43,364 bases of DNA from Endomicrobiaceae bacterium (GCA_028711215.1 JAQTSO010000003.1:65684-109047), one strand, 5' to 3'. Positions 1 to 8,212 are shown, numbered from the stretch's first letter. Notes: a model not told the origin generated them from the letters alone. Made by a program: numbers and translations.

Positions 1-300
1 TGCAAGTAATTTTTCCCCGCATTTTATTTTGTATGTAAAGATAACACTTGCATTTTTTAATTCGGAAATAGTGGTTTCAATAGTCAGTAAGTCGTCATAT
101 TGTGCCGGTGAATAGTAATTGCATTCAGCATGCATAACCGGGAAAAACAAACCAAGTTCTTCCAGTTGTCTATAAGTAAAACCGACTTCTCTCATGAATT
201 CACTTCTGCCTCTCTCAAAAAAAACTAAATAATTAGCATAATATACTGTGCCCATTTGATCTGTATCTCTATATGAAACTCTTAAGTTGAATTTATTCAT
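1..300 (-). CDS. ybgC: YbgC-family acyl-CoA thioesterase (3' end cut by window edge)
   Basis: The first 100 codons of a hot-dog-fold (4HBT) thioesterase, read leftward off the window edge. The start is ATG at 300-298. The N-terminus has the YbgC signature: an R-D-T-D-Q-M-G run at residues 11-17, then VYYANYLVFFERGR, which carries the catalytic Asp of the DxD/TDxxG type and the conserved Tyr and Asn. YbgC enzymes hydrolyse short or long acyl-CoAs and in many Gram-negatives are linked to the Tol-Pal envelope system. It lies 9 bp downstream of the fmt stop on the same strand, so it is probably the third gene of a def-fmt-ybgC operon. Family assignment is good; the substrate cannot be told, and the C-terminus is outside the window. 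Confidence 0.85.
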   Translation of the reverse strand, partial: MNKFNLRVSYRDTDQMGTVYYANYLVFFERGRSEFMREVGFTYRQLEELGLFFPVMHAECNYYSPAQYDDLLTIETTISELKNASVIFTYKIKCGEKLLA

Positions 301-309
301 TTTTTTACC

Positions 310-1248
310 TCAATTGAATTTGCTTCCTATAGTTAATCCGGAACCGTTTAAAAAATCACATGCTGTCATTTGGGATTTGCTTTCAGGCTGTACACGTGTT
401 ATCAATAATGCGTCTTCTTTACATTTAACGACAAATCCGACGCCCTTTTCTATTGATATAACAGAACCGGCAGGAGCACTTGAATTATTTGGAATAACTT
501 TACAGTCAATAATTTTCAATGATTTTCCGGATATTTTTCCGTCGGTAATTATTGTAAAAATACCGGGCCATAAGAATAAGCCCCTGAACAGATTTCTTAT
601 TTCTTTTGCTGATTTATTCCAATTAATTTTTCCGTCTTCTTTTTTAAATACGTAGCAAAAAGTCGGTGTTTCTGTCTGCGGTTTTGCTAAACATTGACCG
701 TTACTTAACATTTCTAAAGTTTTATTCATTGCAGATATCCCTAATACTGTTAGTTTATCAAATAATGTTTTTGAGGTATCATCGGGGTCAATATCCAAAG
801 AATCCTGTAAAATTATATTACCGCTGTCTAAACCTTTATCAATATAAAAAGTTGTTACGCCTGTTTTAGTTTGTCCGTCTATAAGAGCCTGTTGAACTGG
901 AGAAGCCCCTCTGTATTGAGGCAACAGCGAGAAGTGGACATTAAAACATCCCATTGCCGGCAATGAGAAAATTCGTTCCGGAATAATTTTACCGAAAGAA
1001 ACAATAACGCCTATATCCGCATTATAAGTTTTTATTTGTTCCTGAATTTCTTCCGTAAATTTTTCAACTTGAATACAGTGGACATTGTTTTCAATTGAAC
1101 AGATTTTGACGGCAGGCATTTGCAACTGCCGGCCTCTTGATGCCGGTTTATCATGCATTGTTACTACTGCCGATACTTTATGTTTTTTATCTATATTTTC
1201 AAGAAATTTTTTTGAAATTTCTGCAGTGCCAAAAAAGATTATATTCAC
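310..1248 (-). CDS. fmt: Methionyl-tRNA formyltransferase
   Basis: Formylates Met-tRNAfMet with 10-formyl-THF, in the cytoplasm, to make initiator fMet-tRNA. The N-terminus IIFFGTAEIS and the block HFSLLPQYRGASPVQQALI are the formyl-transfer core, with the conserved SLLP loop. The following YIDKGLDSGNII contains the catalytic Asp region. A C-terminal OB-like domain follows, and the total of about 312 residues is normal for Fmt. I chose the GTG at 1248: it overlaps the def stop as GTGA and has an AAGGCGG-like ribosome site about 7 nt upstream. A TTG one codon earlier (1251) is the alternative. It is coupled to def, which removes the formyl group, so the pair forms a functional operon. Confidence 0.95.
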   Translation of the reverse strand: MNIIFFGTAEISKKFLENIDKKHKVSAVVTMHDKPASRGRQLQMPAVKICSIENNVHCIQVEKFTEEIQEQIKTYNADIGVIVSFGKIIPERIFSLPAMGCFNVHFSLLPQYRGASPVQQALIDGQTKTGVTTFYIDKGLDSGNIILQDSLDIDPDDTSKTLFDKLTVLGISAMNKTLEMLSNGQCLAKPQTETPTFCYVFKKEDGKINWNKSAKEIRNLFRGLFLWPGIFTIITDGKISGKSLKIIDCKVIPNNSSAPAGSVISIEKGVGFVVKCKEDALLITRVQPESKSQMTACDFLNGSGLTIGSKFN

Positions 1249-1754
1249 CAATTTCCGCCTTTCTTTCTTCTTTTAATTTCTTTTTCAACAAGTTTTCTTT
1301 TCCACGGCTGTAAATAATCTATAAATAACTTGCCGTTTAAATGGTCTATTTCATGTTGTAATGCTTTTGCAAGAAAGCCCTGCCCTTGTATTTGCTTTAT
1401 ATTTTCATTTAAATCCATATATTCCACTGTTACCGTGTCAAATCTTTGAACATTTTCAAAAATACCCGGAAAGGACAAACATCCTTCTTCCAAAATTATT
1501 TTATTAGCACTATCAATAATTGTGGGGTTTATTAACACCAACGGATTTTTTTTACCATTAGATAAAATATCAATAACACATATTTTAAGCGATATGCCTA
1601 CCTGTGGACCGGCAAGACCTGCACCGCAAGATTTATACATCGTTTCCAACATGTCATCAGCCAAAATTTTTATTTCTTTTGTAATTTTAACTATGGGTTT
1701 TGTTTTATTTCTAAGAATAGAATCACCATACTTTACTATTGTAAGTTTTGCCAT
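1245..1754 (-). CDS. def: Peptide deformylase
   Basis: Fe/Zn hydrolase that removes the N-formyl group from nascent proteins. All three PDF motifs are present: GAGLAGPQVGI (motif 1), EGCLSFPG (motif 2, metal Cys) and QHEIDHLNGKLF (motif 3, HExxH with the catalytic Glu). The frame stays open to an ATG at 1817, but I place the start at ATG 1754. That gives the standard MAKLTIVKYGDSILR-type N-terminus, a strong AAGGGG ribosome site just upstream, and a 169-residue protein of normal size. The longer version would run through the predicted promoter at 1789-1817. The gene ends in a 4-bp overlap with fmt. Confidence 0.95.
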   Translation of the reverse strand: MAKLTIVKYGDSILRNKTKPIVKITKEIKILADDMLETMYKSCGAGLAGPQVGISLKICVIDILSNGKKNPLVLINPTIIDSANKIILEEGCLSFPGIFENVQRFDTVTVEYMDLNENIKQIQGQGFLAKALQHEIDHLNGKLFIDYLQPWKRKLVEKEIKRRKKGGNW

Positions 1755-1788
1755 ACAACACCCCTTCATGTCTAATAATATCCGTAAA

Positions 1789-1817
1789 ATTATATGAAAC
1801 AAACGAATGAAAATCAA
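1789..1817 (-). promoter_or_regulatory. Predicted sigma70-type promoter of def-fmt-ybgC
   Basis: On the minus strand TTGATT (1817-1812), a 17-nt spacer, then a perfect TATAAT (1794-1789). It sits 35 bp upstream of the chosen def start and back to back with the tRNA-Ala promoter. Recognised by consensus only. Confidence 0.6.
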
Positions 1818-1824
1818 TAGTGTA

Positions 1825-1854
1825 TTGACGATTGTTTGATAAAATTAGTATACT
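1825..1854 (+). promoter_or_regulatory. Predicted promoter of tRNA-Ala
   Basis: TTGACG (1825-1830), 18-nt spacer, TATACT (1849-1854), placing transcription start about 15-20 nt before the mature tRNA 5' end at 1879. Divergent from the def promoter. Confidence 0.65.
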
Positions 1855-1878
1855 CACACGCACAGACATTTAAATTAC

Positions 1879-1951
<73 letters not shown>

Positions 1952-2038
1952 TTTTTTTCTTCGGTCTTTTCGTTTTATACTTCGTTGCCAAAATGTTCGG
2001 ATACCTCGGGCTCCGCCCTTTACAGTATACGCTTACAT

Positions 2039-2110
2039 TTTGTCGCCTCGTCTAAAACGAAAATACAGGTTTGGAAATAGTATCTTTTGTTTTTATCAAA
2101 TGTTCGGATA
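2039..2110 (+). repeat. 72-bp direct repeat, copy 1
   Basis: Starts TTTGTCGCCTCGTCTAAAAC and ends in ATCAAATGTTCGGATA. It aligns without gaps to copy 2 at an offset of 198 bp. Mismatches cluster in the middle. Confidence 0.85.
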
Positions 2111-2236
2111 TGCCGTTCCACTTCGTTGCACTCCCTGATATACCTCACTTTGTTATAAAAACAAAAAGTCATACAAAACCCTTTGAAAAAATTGTGTTCT
2201 TTGTATAATTGTTGGATATCAAGAATAATTTTATAC

Positions 2237-2308
2237 TTTGTCGCCTCGTCTAAAACGAAAATGCCGGTTGAAAAATAATATCTTTTGTTTTTATCAAATC
2301 TTCGGATA
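2237..2308 (+). repeat. 72-bp direct repeat, copy 2
   Basis: Ungapped partner of 2039-2110 with the same first 25 bases and nearly the same last 27. It runs directly into the hairpin at 2308-2337, whereas copy 1 runs into a different inverted repeat. Confidence 0.85.
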
Positions 2309-2337
2309 ACTCGGATTTGATATCAATCCGAGTTTTT
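2308..2337 (+). terminator. Hairpin with short T-run, possible Rho-independent terminator
   Basis: Perfect 10-bp stem AACTCGGATT/AATCCGAGTT around a 7-nt loop, followed by three further T's. It could end the tRNA-Ala transcript or insulate the ABC importer operon. The T-run is short, so a structural repeat hairpin is the alternative. Confidence 0.5.
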
Positions 2338-2436
2338 ACAAATGAGTTTCGGGATTAAACGGAATTATCTGTTGATGCAATAAAAAAGATAATAAAAAAA
2401 ACTCAGATCAGACTTATTAAAATAATAATAAAAAAA

Positions 2437-2465
2437 TTGACGTAAATATATAAATTTGTTAGAAT
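2437..2465 (+). promoter_or_regulatory. Predicted promoter of the sugar ABC importer operon
   Basis: TTGACG (2437-2442), 17-nt spacer, TAGAAT (2460-2465), 42 bp before the ATG at 2508. A GGGGGA ribosome site lies at 2499-2504. No obvious operator palindrome is seen next to it. Confidence 0.7.
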
Positions 2466-2507
2466 TAGCAACATCATTATAATAAATAATAATTTTTTGG
2501 GGGATAT

Positions 2508-3806
2508 ATGTTTAAGAAGTTAATGTTGCTACAGGTTTTATTTATGGGATTAGCATTGTTTACGGCAGGTTGTTCAAAAACACAACAACAAAAAATGGAT
2601 GATGAAAATGTCATAAAAGTTTGGCATTGGATGACAGACAGACAAACCGCATTTGATAAACTTTCCGAGGAATATTATAAAGAGACAGGAGTTAAAGTTG
2701 TTTTTGAAACCTATGCTCCTACAGATGTTTATAAAAATAAAATCACAGCAGCAGCAAGCGGACAATTATTACCTGAAATTTTTAATCCTTTAAGTGATAA
2801 AAGAGAATTGGCTTCATATATAAAAGCAGGGTTCATCGCAGATTTAACTGATGAAATGAATGCGGGCTGGAAAGATATTTTCTTTGAAAAATCGCTGGAA
2901 CAAAACAGATTTACAGAGGGAAATGAATGGGAAGTTAAACCCGGATATTACGGTGTTCCGCTGGATGTAAGTTCCCTCATGATATATTACAATAAGGATT
3001 TATTTATTCAAGCAGGGCTTGATCCAAATAACCCTCCTAAAACTTGGGCAGAATTTATAGAAGCAGGTAAGAAGTTAAGAGCAGCAAATATACAGCCTTT
3101 TGTCAGTGGTTTTGGTGAATCTTGGCTTATAGGTGCTTTTGCAACATCATATCAATGGGCATTATTCGGCAAACAAGGTATTTTAGATACAATAGACGGT
3201 AAAATTGCTTACAATGATCCAAGATGGGTAAAAATATTCGGACTTTTAAATGAAATGAAAGAAAATAAAATGTTTGCATCCGGTATGGTTACAATGGTTA
3301 ATAAGGATGCGGAAAGAACATTTGCTACAGGAAGAGCAGGTATGTCTTTTAATGGTTCTTGGGGTGTAAATGTTTATAAATCAATGAATCCAAATTTGAA
3401 TTACGGTGTTATGCCACCGCCACAACTTGCTGATGCAAAATATCCATTATTAATATTTGGAGGAGACGGTTCAGCTATGTTTGTTAATGCAATGTCTCCA
3501 AAAAAAGATAAAGCGATAGCTTTCTTAAAATGGTTGACACAAAGACCACAACAATCCTTTTTGGCTAAAGAAACTTTGAATATTCCTTCAAATAAAGAGA
3601 GTGCTCAAGATTTACCGGAAGTTTTAAAAATATTTTCTGAAAGCATAGCAAATACTTTTGAGAACTTACCAAAATTGGAAGCATGGCAAGTTGTTAACTA
3701 TGTAAATATAAATTTACAATCCGTTATGATTGGTGAAAAAACACCTAAAATTGCAGCAGATGAAGTTCAGGCTGAAAAAACAAGACAGGAAAAGGCAAAA
3801 AAATGA
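2508..3806 (+). CDS. ABC transporter sugar-binding lipoprotein (family 1)
   Basis: 432-residue extracytoplasmic solute receptor. The N-terminus is a hydrophobic signal peptide with a lipobox-like ALFTAGC, so Cys22 should be lipidated. The mature part has family-1 carbohydrate-binding features: VIKVWHWMTDRQTAFDKL at the start, TGVKVVFETYAP, the hinge region around YYGVPLDVSSLMIYYNKDLF (a very common block in sugar receptors), and GRAGMSFNGSWGVNVY. It should capture a sugar or oligosaccharide and deliver it to the two permeases that follow. It overlaps the first permease by 4 bp (ATGA). The substrate cannot be read from sequence. Confidence 0.9.
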   Translation: MFKKLMLLQVLFMGLALFTAGCSKTQQQKMDDENVIKVWHWMTDRQTAFDKLSEEYYKETGVKVVFETYAPTDVYKNKITAAASGQLLPEIFNPLSDKRELASYIKAGFIADLTDEMNAGWKDIFFEKSLEQNRFTEGNEWEVKPGYYGVPLDVSSLMIYYNKDLFIQAGLDPNNPPKTWAEFIEAGKKLRAANIQPFVSGFGESWLIGAFATSYQWALFGKQGILDTIDGKIAYNDPRWVKIFGLLNEMKENKMFASGMVTMVNKDAERTFATGRAGMSFNGSWGVNVYKSMNPNLNYGVMPPPQLADAKYPLLIFGGDGSAMFVNAMSPKKDKAIAFLKWLTQRPQQSFLAKETLNIPSNKESAQDLPEVLKIFSESIANTFENLPKLEAWQVVNYVNINLQSVMIGEKTPKIAADEVQAEKTRQEKAKK

Positions 3807-4684
3807 TAACGCCAAAAGAAAAAACATTTAATATGGTGTTTATATTGCCGGCGTTGGTTTTATTTTTGGTATTCAATTTCTATCCGCTGGTAAGAACTTT
3901 TCAATTGAGTTTTTTTCAGTGGAATGGTATAGATAAAGATATGGTTTTTATCGGTTTTGCACAATATAAAGATATATTGTTTAATAATCCTGCTTTTTGG
4001 AAGTCAATGTTAAATGCAGGTTATGTTACCTTGTTGGCTCTTACATTGCAAAACGGCTTAGCCCTTTTGCTTGCATTGCTGGTTAATAGACAGATCAGAG
4101 GTGAAAATATTTATAGAGTTATATTTTTTCTGCCTCCTGTATTGTCGGGCATTGTTGTAGGTTTGATATGGAAGTTTGTTTATGACGGAAATTTCGGGAT
4201 TTTAAATCATTGGTTAATAGCACTTGGATTTGATAATTTCAAAGATTTTGCCTGGCTTTCAGAGGTAAAAACTGCATTATCATCAGTTGCTGTTGTTCAT
4301 ATGTGGAGAGGGTTCGGGTATGGGTTTATTATATTGTTGGCAGGACTTCAAACTATACCGAATGAATTATATGAAGCTGCTGAAGTTGACGGAGCAGATA
4401 AATGGCAACAATTTAAACATATTACGTTCCCATGCATGATTCCTGTTTTTACCGTAGTGACAATTTTAACAATTTTAGGTACAATGCAAATATTTGATTT
4501 GATATATTCAATGACTAGGGGTGGTCCTGCAGGATATACCCATGTTCCTATAACAAAAATTTATGAATATATGAGTAACGGGGAGTTTGGTTATTCTACA
4601 GCTATGGCTGTTCTCTTCGGTATGGTGTTATTAATAGTTTCTTTCGGACAATTATATGTAAGTAAAAAATTTACAGGTAAATAA
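3803..4684 (+). CDS. Sugar ABC transporter permease, MalF/UgpA type
   Basis: 293-residue inner-membrane protein with about six hydrophobic segments, starting FILPALVLFLVFNFYPLVRTFQLSFF as is typical of MalF/UgpA-like permeases. The cytoplasmic EAA loop is clear near residues 193-212 (EAAEVDGADKWQQFKHITFP) and is where an ATPase would dock. The ATG overlaps the receptor stop codon (ATGA), implying translational coupling. The gene pairs with the next permease to form the translocation pore. Confidence 0.92.
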   Translation: MITPKEKTFNMVFILPALVLFLVFNFYPLVRTFQLSFFQWNGIDKDMVFIGFAQYKDILFNNPAFWKSMLNAGYVTLLALTLQNGLALLLALLVNRQIRGENIYRVIFFLPPVLSGIVVGLIWKFVYDGNFGILNHWLIALGFDNFKDFAWLSEVKTALSSVAVVHMWRGFGYGFIILLAGLQTIPNELYEAAEVDGADKWQQFKHITFPCMIPVFTVVTILTILGTMQIFDLIYSMTRGGPAGYTHVPITKIYEYMSNGEFGYSTAMAVLFGMVLLIVSFGQLYVSKKFTGK

Positions 4685-4685
4685 A

Positions 4686-5525
4686 ATGAATTTATTTAAA
4701 GCAAAAAAAACATTGATGGATTCTATTACACACATAATACTTATACTGGTTGCACTGACTTGTATATTTCCTGTTTTTTGGATGTTATCATCATCTCTTA
4801 AAACACAGGAAGAAATATTTACAAAAATATCTTTACTGCCTGAAACTTGGCAGTGGAGTAATTATATTGAAGCTTTTGTAAAAGCAGAATTCGGGATGTA
4901 TTTTCTTAACAGTGTTATTTATACCGTAGTCGGTGTTGTTTGTATTATTTTTATTACATCACTTGCTGCTTACGGTTTTGCAAGATTAGAGTTTTGGGGT
5001 AAAAACTTTTTCTTTTACTTATTAATATCAACGTTACTTATTCCTATACCGGGCATTTTTGTACCGTTATATCTGCTTTTAAAAAAAATGGCTTTGCTTG
5101 ATACAAGAACAGGGCTTCTCTTATGTTATATCAGCGGCGGACTTGCTTTCGGATTATTTTTGTTAAGATCTTTCTTTGAAGAATTACCGAAGGAAATAGA
5201 AGAAGCAGCTCTTATTGACGGATGTTCAAGATTTGGTATTTATTGGAGAATAGCTTTGCCTCTTGCAAAACCGGCAATAGCAACACTTGTTATTTTAAAT
5301 TGTCTTGCAATTTGGAATGAATTCTTGCTGGCACTTGTTGTGTTGCAAGATACGGCAAAAATGCCTATACAAAGAGGTTTGATGGTATTCCAAGGGACGT
5401 TTATAACGGATTACCCTCTTCTTATGGCAGGCTTGACTATAGCGACAATTCCTATACTGATAGTATATCTCCTTATGCAAAAACATATAGTTAAAGGCAT
5501 TGCCGCAGGTGCTCTAAAGGGATAA
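4686..5525 (+). CDS. Sugar ABC transporter permease, MalG/UgpE type
   Basis: 279-residue membrane protein, the second half of the pore. The N-terminal block HIILILVALTCIFPVFWMLSSSLKT and the EAA loop EEAALIDGCSRFGIYWRIALP are characteristic of the MalG/UgpE family. It begins one base after the previous stop. No ATP-binding subunit follows in the operon; as in many bacteria, a shared MsmK/UgpC-like ATPase encoded elsewhere would have to energise it (inference). Confidence 0.92.
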   Translation: MNLFKAKKTLMDSITHIILILVALTCIFPVFWMLSSSLKTQEEIFTKISLLPETWQWSNYIEAFVKAEFGMYFLNSVIYTVVGVVCIIFITSLAAYGFARLEFWGKNFFFYLLISTLLIPIPGIFVPLYLLLKKMALLDTRTGLLLCYISGGLAFGLFLLRSFFEELPKEIEEAALIDGCSRFGIYWRIALPLAKPAIATLVILNCLAIWNEFLLALVVLQDTAKMPIQRGLMVFQGTFITDYPLLMAGLTIATIPILIVYLLMQKHIVKGIAAGALKG

Positions 5526-5555
5526 CTTCTTACTATCGGACGGAGTTGTTGGAAT

Positions 5556-6167
5556 ATGGCAATAGAAGTTGTTGTTTTTGATTTAGGGAAAGTTATTTTT
5601 GATTTTGACATAGATAAATTGTCAAATGGGTTCCATCTCTCCTCTCAAAGGTCTCAACAAGATGTTATAGGTTTAATATCCGGGCGTAAAGATCTTTTTA
5701 TCAGCTATGAAAAAGGTTTAATAACATCGCAAGAATTTTATAATCATATGACAATATTATTAGGGTTACAAATAGATTATAAATCTTTTTGTAACATATG
5801 GAATGATATATTTACTCCTTTTTGTGACATGTTCAATTTTATAAATATATTGTCTAAAAAATATAACCTTGCAATACTTTCAAATACGAATATTTTACAT
5901 TTTGAGTATTTGCAAAATAAATATACCGAAATTTTTGCCTGTTTTAAATATCTGCATTTATCTTACAAAATGCAAGCAAGAAAACCGGATGTGGAAATAT
6001 ATAAGAAAGTAATAGATTTTTATAATATAGACCCTGCCGGTATTTTTTTTACCGATGATTTAGATAAAAATATAAATTCGGCCAAAGAATTAAATATTAG
6101 TGCATTTAAATTTGAGGGGTTAGAAAAATTAAAAGAGGATTTAAATTCACTCGGGGTTATTTTTTAA
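5556..6167 (+). CDS. HAD-family phosphatase, YihX-like
   Basis: 203-residue HAD-IA hydrolase. Motif I is VVFDLGKVIFDFD with nucleophile Asp9; the usual second Asp is Gly, as in E. coli YihX (FDLGNV). Motif II is AILSNTN. The later blocks YKMQARKPDVEIYKKVI (motif III Lys) and GIFFTDDLDKNINSAKELN (motif IV) line up closely with YihX, an alpha-D-glucose-1-phosphate phosphatase. Its place 30 bp after the sugar importer makes a sugar-phosphate substrate plausible. Family is firm; the exact substrate is inference. Confidence 0.8.
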   Translation: MAIEVVVFDLGKVIFDFDIDKLSNGFHLSSQRSQQDVIGLISGRKDLFISYEKGLITSQEFYNHMTILLGLQIDYKSFCNIWNDIFTPFCDMFNFINILSKKYNLAILSNTNILHFEYLQNKYTEIFACFKYLHLSYKMQARKPDVEIYKKVIDFYNIDPAGIFFTDDLDKNINSAKELNISAFKFEGLEKLKEDLNSLGVIF

Positions 6168-6170
6168 TTT

Positions 6171-6584
6171 ATGATAAATTTTGGGATTAGTATTGCAAAA
6201 CAACTGGCATTGGAAAAACAATTTAAAAATTTCAATATTAAAGAAAGTGATATTTTAGAAAAGTTTATACATTCGTCAGGGCATGGCGGACAAAATCTTA
6301 ATAAAGTTGCAACTTGTGTTTATTTAAAGCATATCCCAACTTCAATAGAGATTAAATGCCAAAAACACAGGACACAACTTTTAAACAGATATTTGGCACG
6401 AAAGATGTTAGCTGAAAGAATTGAAAACATAGTTTTAGGGGCAAAAAGTAAAAAAACACATGAAATAGAAAAAATAAAAAGGCAAAAAAGAAAAAGAACA
6501 AAAAGAGCAAAAGAAAAAATGTTGGAACAGAAAAAAATAAATTCAGGAATAAAACAAAATAGACAGAAGGTTGAATACGAATGA
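6171..6584 (+). CDS. Small release-factor-like protein with GGQ motif
   Basis: 137 residues carrying only the catalytic domain of class I release factors: SSGHGGQNLNKVATCVYLKH with GGQ at residues 39-41, followed by a strongly basic Lys/Arg-rich tail (residues about 85-130) that could enter the ribosomal mRNA channel. It lacks the codon-recognition domains of RF1 and RF2. Proteins of this build (ArfB/YaeJ, mitochondrial ICT1 and C12orf65) hydrolyse peptidyl-tRNA on stalled ribosomes, so a rescue role is likely. It starts 3 bp after the HAD stop and overlaps nadE by 4 bp (ATGA). Whether it is true ArfB or a C12orf65-like relative is not resolved. Confidence 0.8.
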   Translation: MINFGISIAKQLALEKQFKNFNIKESDILEKFIHSSGHGGQNLNKVATCVYLKHIPTSIEIKCQKHRTQLLNRYLARKMLAERIENIVLGAKSKKTHEIEKIKRQKRKRTKRAKEKMLEQKKINSGIKQNRQKVEYE

Positions 6585-8212
6585 AAATAGCATTGGGTCA
6601 AGTTAATCAGGTAGTTGGTGATATCGTAAATAATAGAAGAAAAATTGTGAATTGTGTGCGTGCTGCAAAAAAACAGAATTCGGATTTAGTAATATTTCCG
6701 GAATTTGCTATGGTCGGTGGCTACGCGGATGATTTATTGTTAAATAAGGATTTTATTGATAAAAATTACGAAAATATTGAAATTATCACAACGCGTTCAA
6801 ATTTAGAAGATATGTGTACCTTAATTGGCACGGTATCAAATGATAAATTTGAAAATAACAGGATAATAAATACTGTCTCTTTGTTTACAAAAAACACAAT
6901 GGCAGTTGTTGCTTCAAAGGATATTTTAGATGATTCTGATTTTAAGGATTCAAAATATTTCAAAAGATCCGGATTTTCCAATGTTTTTAAAATAAAGGAT
7001 AAAAATTTTACATGTGTGATGTCTGATGATGCAGATTCAATGTTAAAGAACATAGAGAAAGCATCTTGGTTGGGTGTTGATGTTATTGCTGTGTTCAGTT
7101 GTTCGCCGTATTACAAGGGAAAAACTTTAAAGACAAGAGAGATATTAAAACAATCCGCAAAAGAACATAACGTTGATATAATTTATATAAATATGGTTGG
7201 GGCTCAGGATGGTTTTGTTTTCGACGGCGGCAGTACATATGTGTCAAAAGACGGTAAATTTAAGGCTATATTAAAAAGTTTTGAAGAAGAATTGCTGGTT
7301 TTTGATACAGACGGAAGTGATGTTGCGGAAGAAGAAATATCAATTGTAAAAGAAATGTATAATGCATCAGTTTTAGGATTAAAAGATTATTGTTGGAAAA
7401 ATGGTTTTAAAAAATGTGTATTGGGTGTCAGTGGGGGAATAGATTCCGGATTAACACTTGCCATAGCTGTAGATGCACTCGGCAGAGAAAATGTTTTAGG
7501 TGTTACAATGCCGTCTCAATATACCTCAAATGAAACAATGCAGTATGCTACAGAAATCTGTAAAAGGTTTCAGGTTAAAATGCAAACAATACCTATCAGT
7601 GATATGTATCATGTTTATTTGAAAAATTTTGATAAAATTTTTGAAGGAACAAATAAAGATTCAACAGGAGAAAATTTACAGGCTAGAATCAGAAGTAATA
7701 TTTTAATGTCAATATCTAATAAATTCGGATATTTACCATTGTGTACTTGCAATAAATCTGAAGATGCGGTTGGCTATAGTACGTTATACGGAGATGCGAC
7801 GGGCGGATATTCGGTAATAAGTGATTTGTTGAAAAAAGACGTTTATTTATTGGCACAATATAGAAATACTCTGTCGGAAGTTATTCCAAAAGAAATAATT
7901 GAGAGAGCTCCGACCGCTGAATTAAGAGAAAATCAGAAAGACTCCGACTCTCTGCCTGAATATGATATTTTAGATGATATTCTTGAAAAGATTTTCGATA
8001 AGAATATGACATATAAAGAAATTATTGATTCAGGTGTAACAATTGACACTTTGGACAAAGTATCAAAATTAATTTTTACCTCAGAATATAAAAGAAGGCA
8101 AGCTCCGATTGGAACAAAAATTACCAAAACAACATTTATTAAAAATATACAATTTCCTATAACAAATGGATACACATGGAAACAAACTACCGGGGACATA
8201 GACAACGATTAA
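6581..8212 (+). CDS. nadE: NAD+ synthetase with N-terminal nitrilase-fold domain (glutaminase Cys replaced by Ser)
   Basis: 543 residues, the size of glutamine-dependent NAD+ synthetases. The C-terminal ATP-pyrophosphatase domain has the P-loop GVSGGIDSG (residues 282-290) and CNKSEDAVGYSTLYGDATGG, which binds deamido-NAD. The N-terminal CN-hydrolase domain is recognisable from end to end: catalytic-type Glu41 in VIFPEF, Lys113, SPYYKGKTLKTRE and INMVGAQDGFVFDGGS. However, the segment that normally reads I-C-E-D-x-W is MSDDAD, so the nucleophile Cys is Ser148 (codon 7022-7024) and the Glu is Asp. The enzyme may therefore use free ammonia. It overlaps the release-factor gene by 4 bp and radC by 37 bp. 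Confidence 0.9.
   Translation: MKIALGQVNQVVGDIVNNRRKIVNCVRAAKKQNSDLVIFPEFAMVGGYADDLLLNKDFIDKNYENIEIITTRSNLEDMCTLIGTVSNDKFENNRIINTVSLFTKNTMAVVASKDILDDSDFKDSKYFKRSGFSNVFKIKDKNFTCVMSDDADSMLKNIEKASWLGVDVIAVFSCSPYYKGKTLKTREILKQSAKEHNVDIIYINMVGAQDGFVFDGGSTYVSKDGKFKAILKSFEEELLVFDTDGSDVAEEEISIVKEMYNASVLGLKDYCWKNGFKKCVLGVSGGIDSGLTLAIAVDALGRENVLGVTMPSQYTSNETMQYATEICKRFQVKMQTIPISDMYHVYLKNFDKIFEGTNKDSTGENLQARIRSNILMSISNKFGYLPLCTCNKSEDAVGYSTLYGDATGGYSVISDLLKKDVYLLAQYRNTLSEVIPKEIIERAPTAELRENQKDSDSLPEYDILDDILEKIFDKNMTYKEIIDSGVTIDTLDKVSKLIFTSEYKRRQAPIGTKITKTTFIKNIQFPITNGYTWKQTTGDIDND

Larger units (their letters stand above)
1952..2436. repeat. Non-coding, repeat-rich stretch downstream of tRNA-Ala
   Basis: About 485 bp without a credible gene. 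It holds a 72-bp imperfect direct repeat (2039-2110 and 2237-2308), an imperfect inverted repeat (arms 1967-1995 and 2036-2064, with perfect outer 11 bp and inner 6 bp), and a second imperfect inverted repeat (arms 2084-2100 and 2150-2168). The short word TTCGGATA recurs after each AT-rich arm (1996-2003, 2103-2110, 2301-2308). It ends with a terminator-like hairpin at 2308-2337. The region is locally richer in GC words such as GTCGCCTCG than the flanking DNA. It looks like remains of a palindromic intergenic repeat family; I do not recognise a named element. Confidence 0.7.

Noticed and set aside
287-655. 122-residue + strand ORF opposite fmt
   Set aside because: Shadow of the well-supported fmt frame, with no motif or ribosome site.
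1755-1817. N-terminal 21-residue extension of peptide deformylase
   Set aside because: The extension would overlap a good promoter, while ATG 1754 has the better ribosome site and the family-typical N-terminus.
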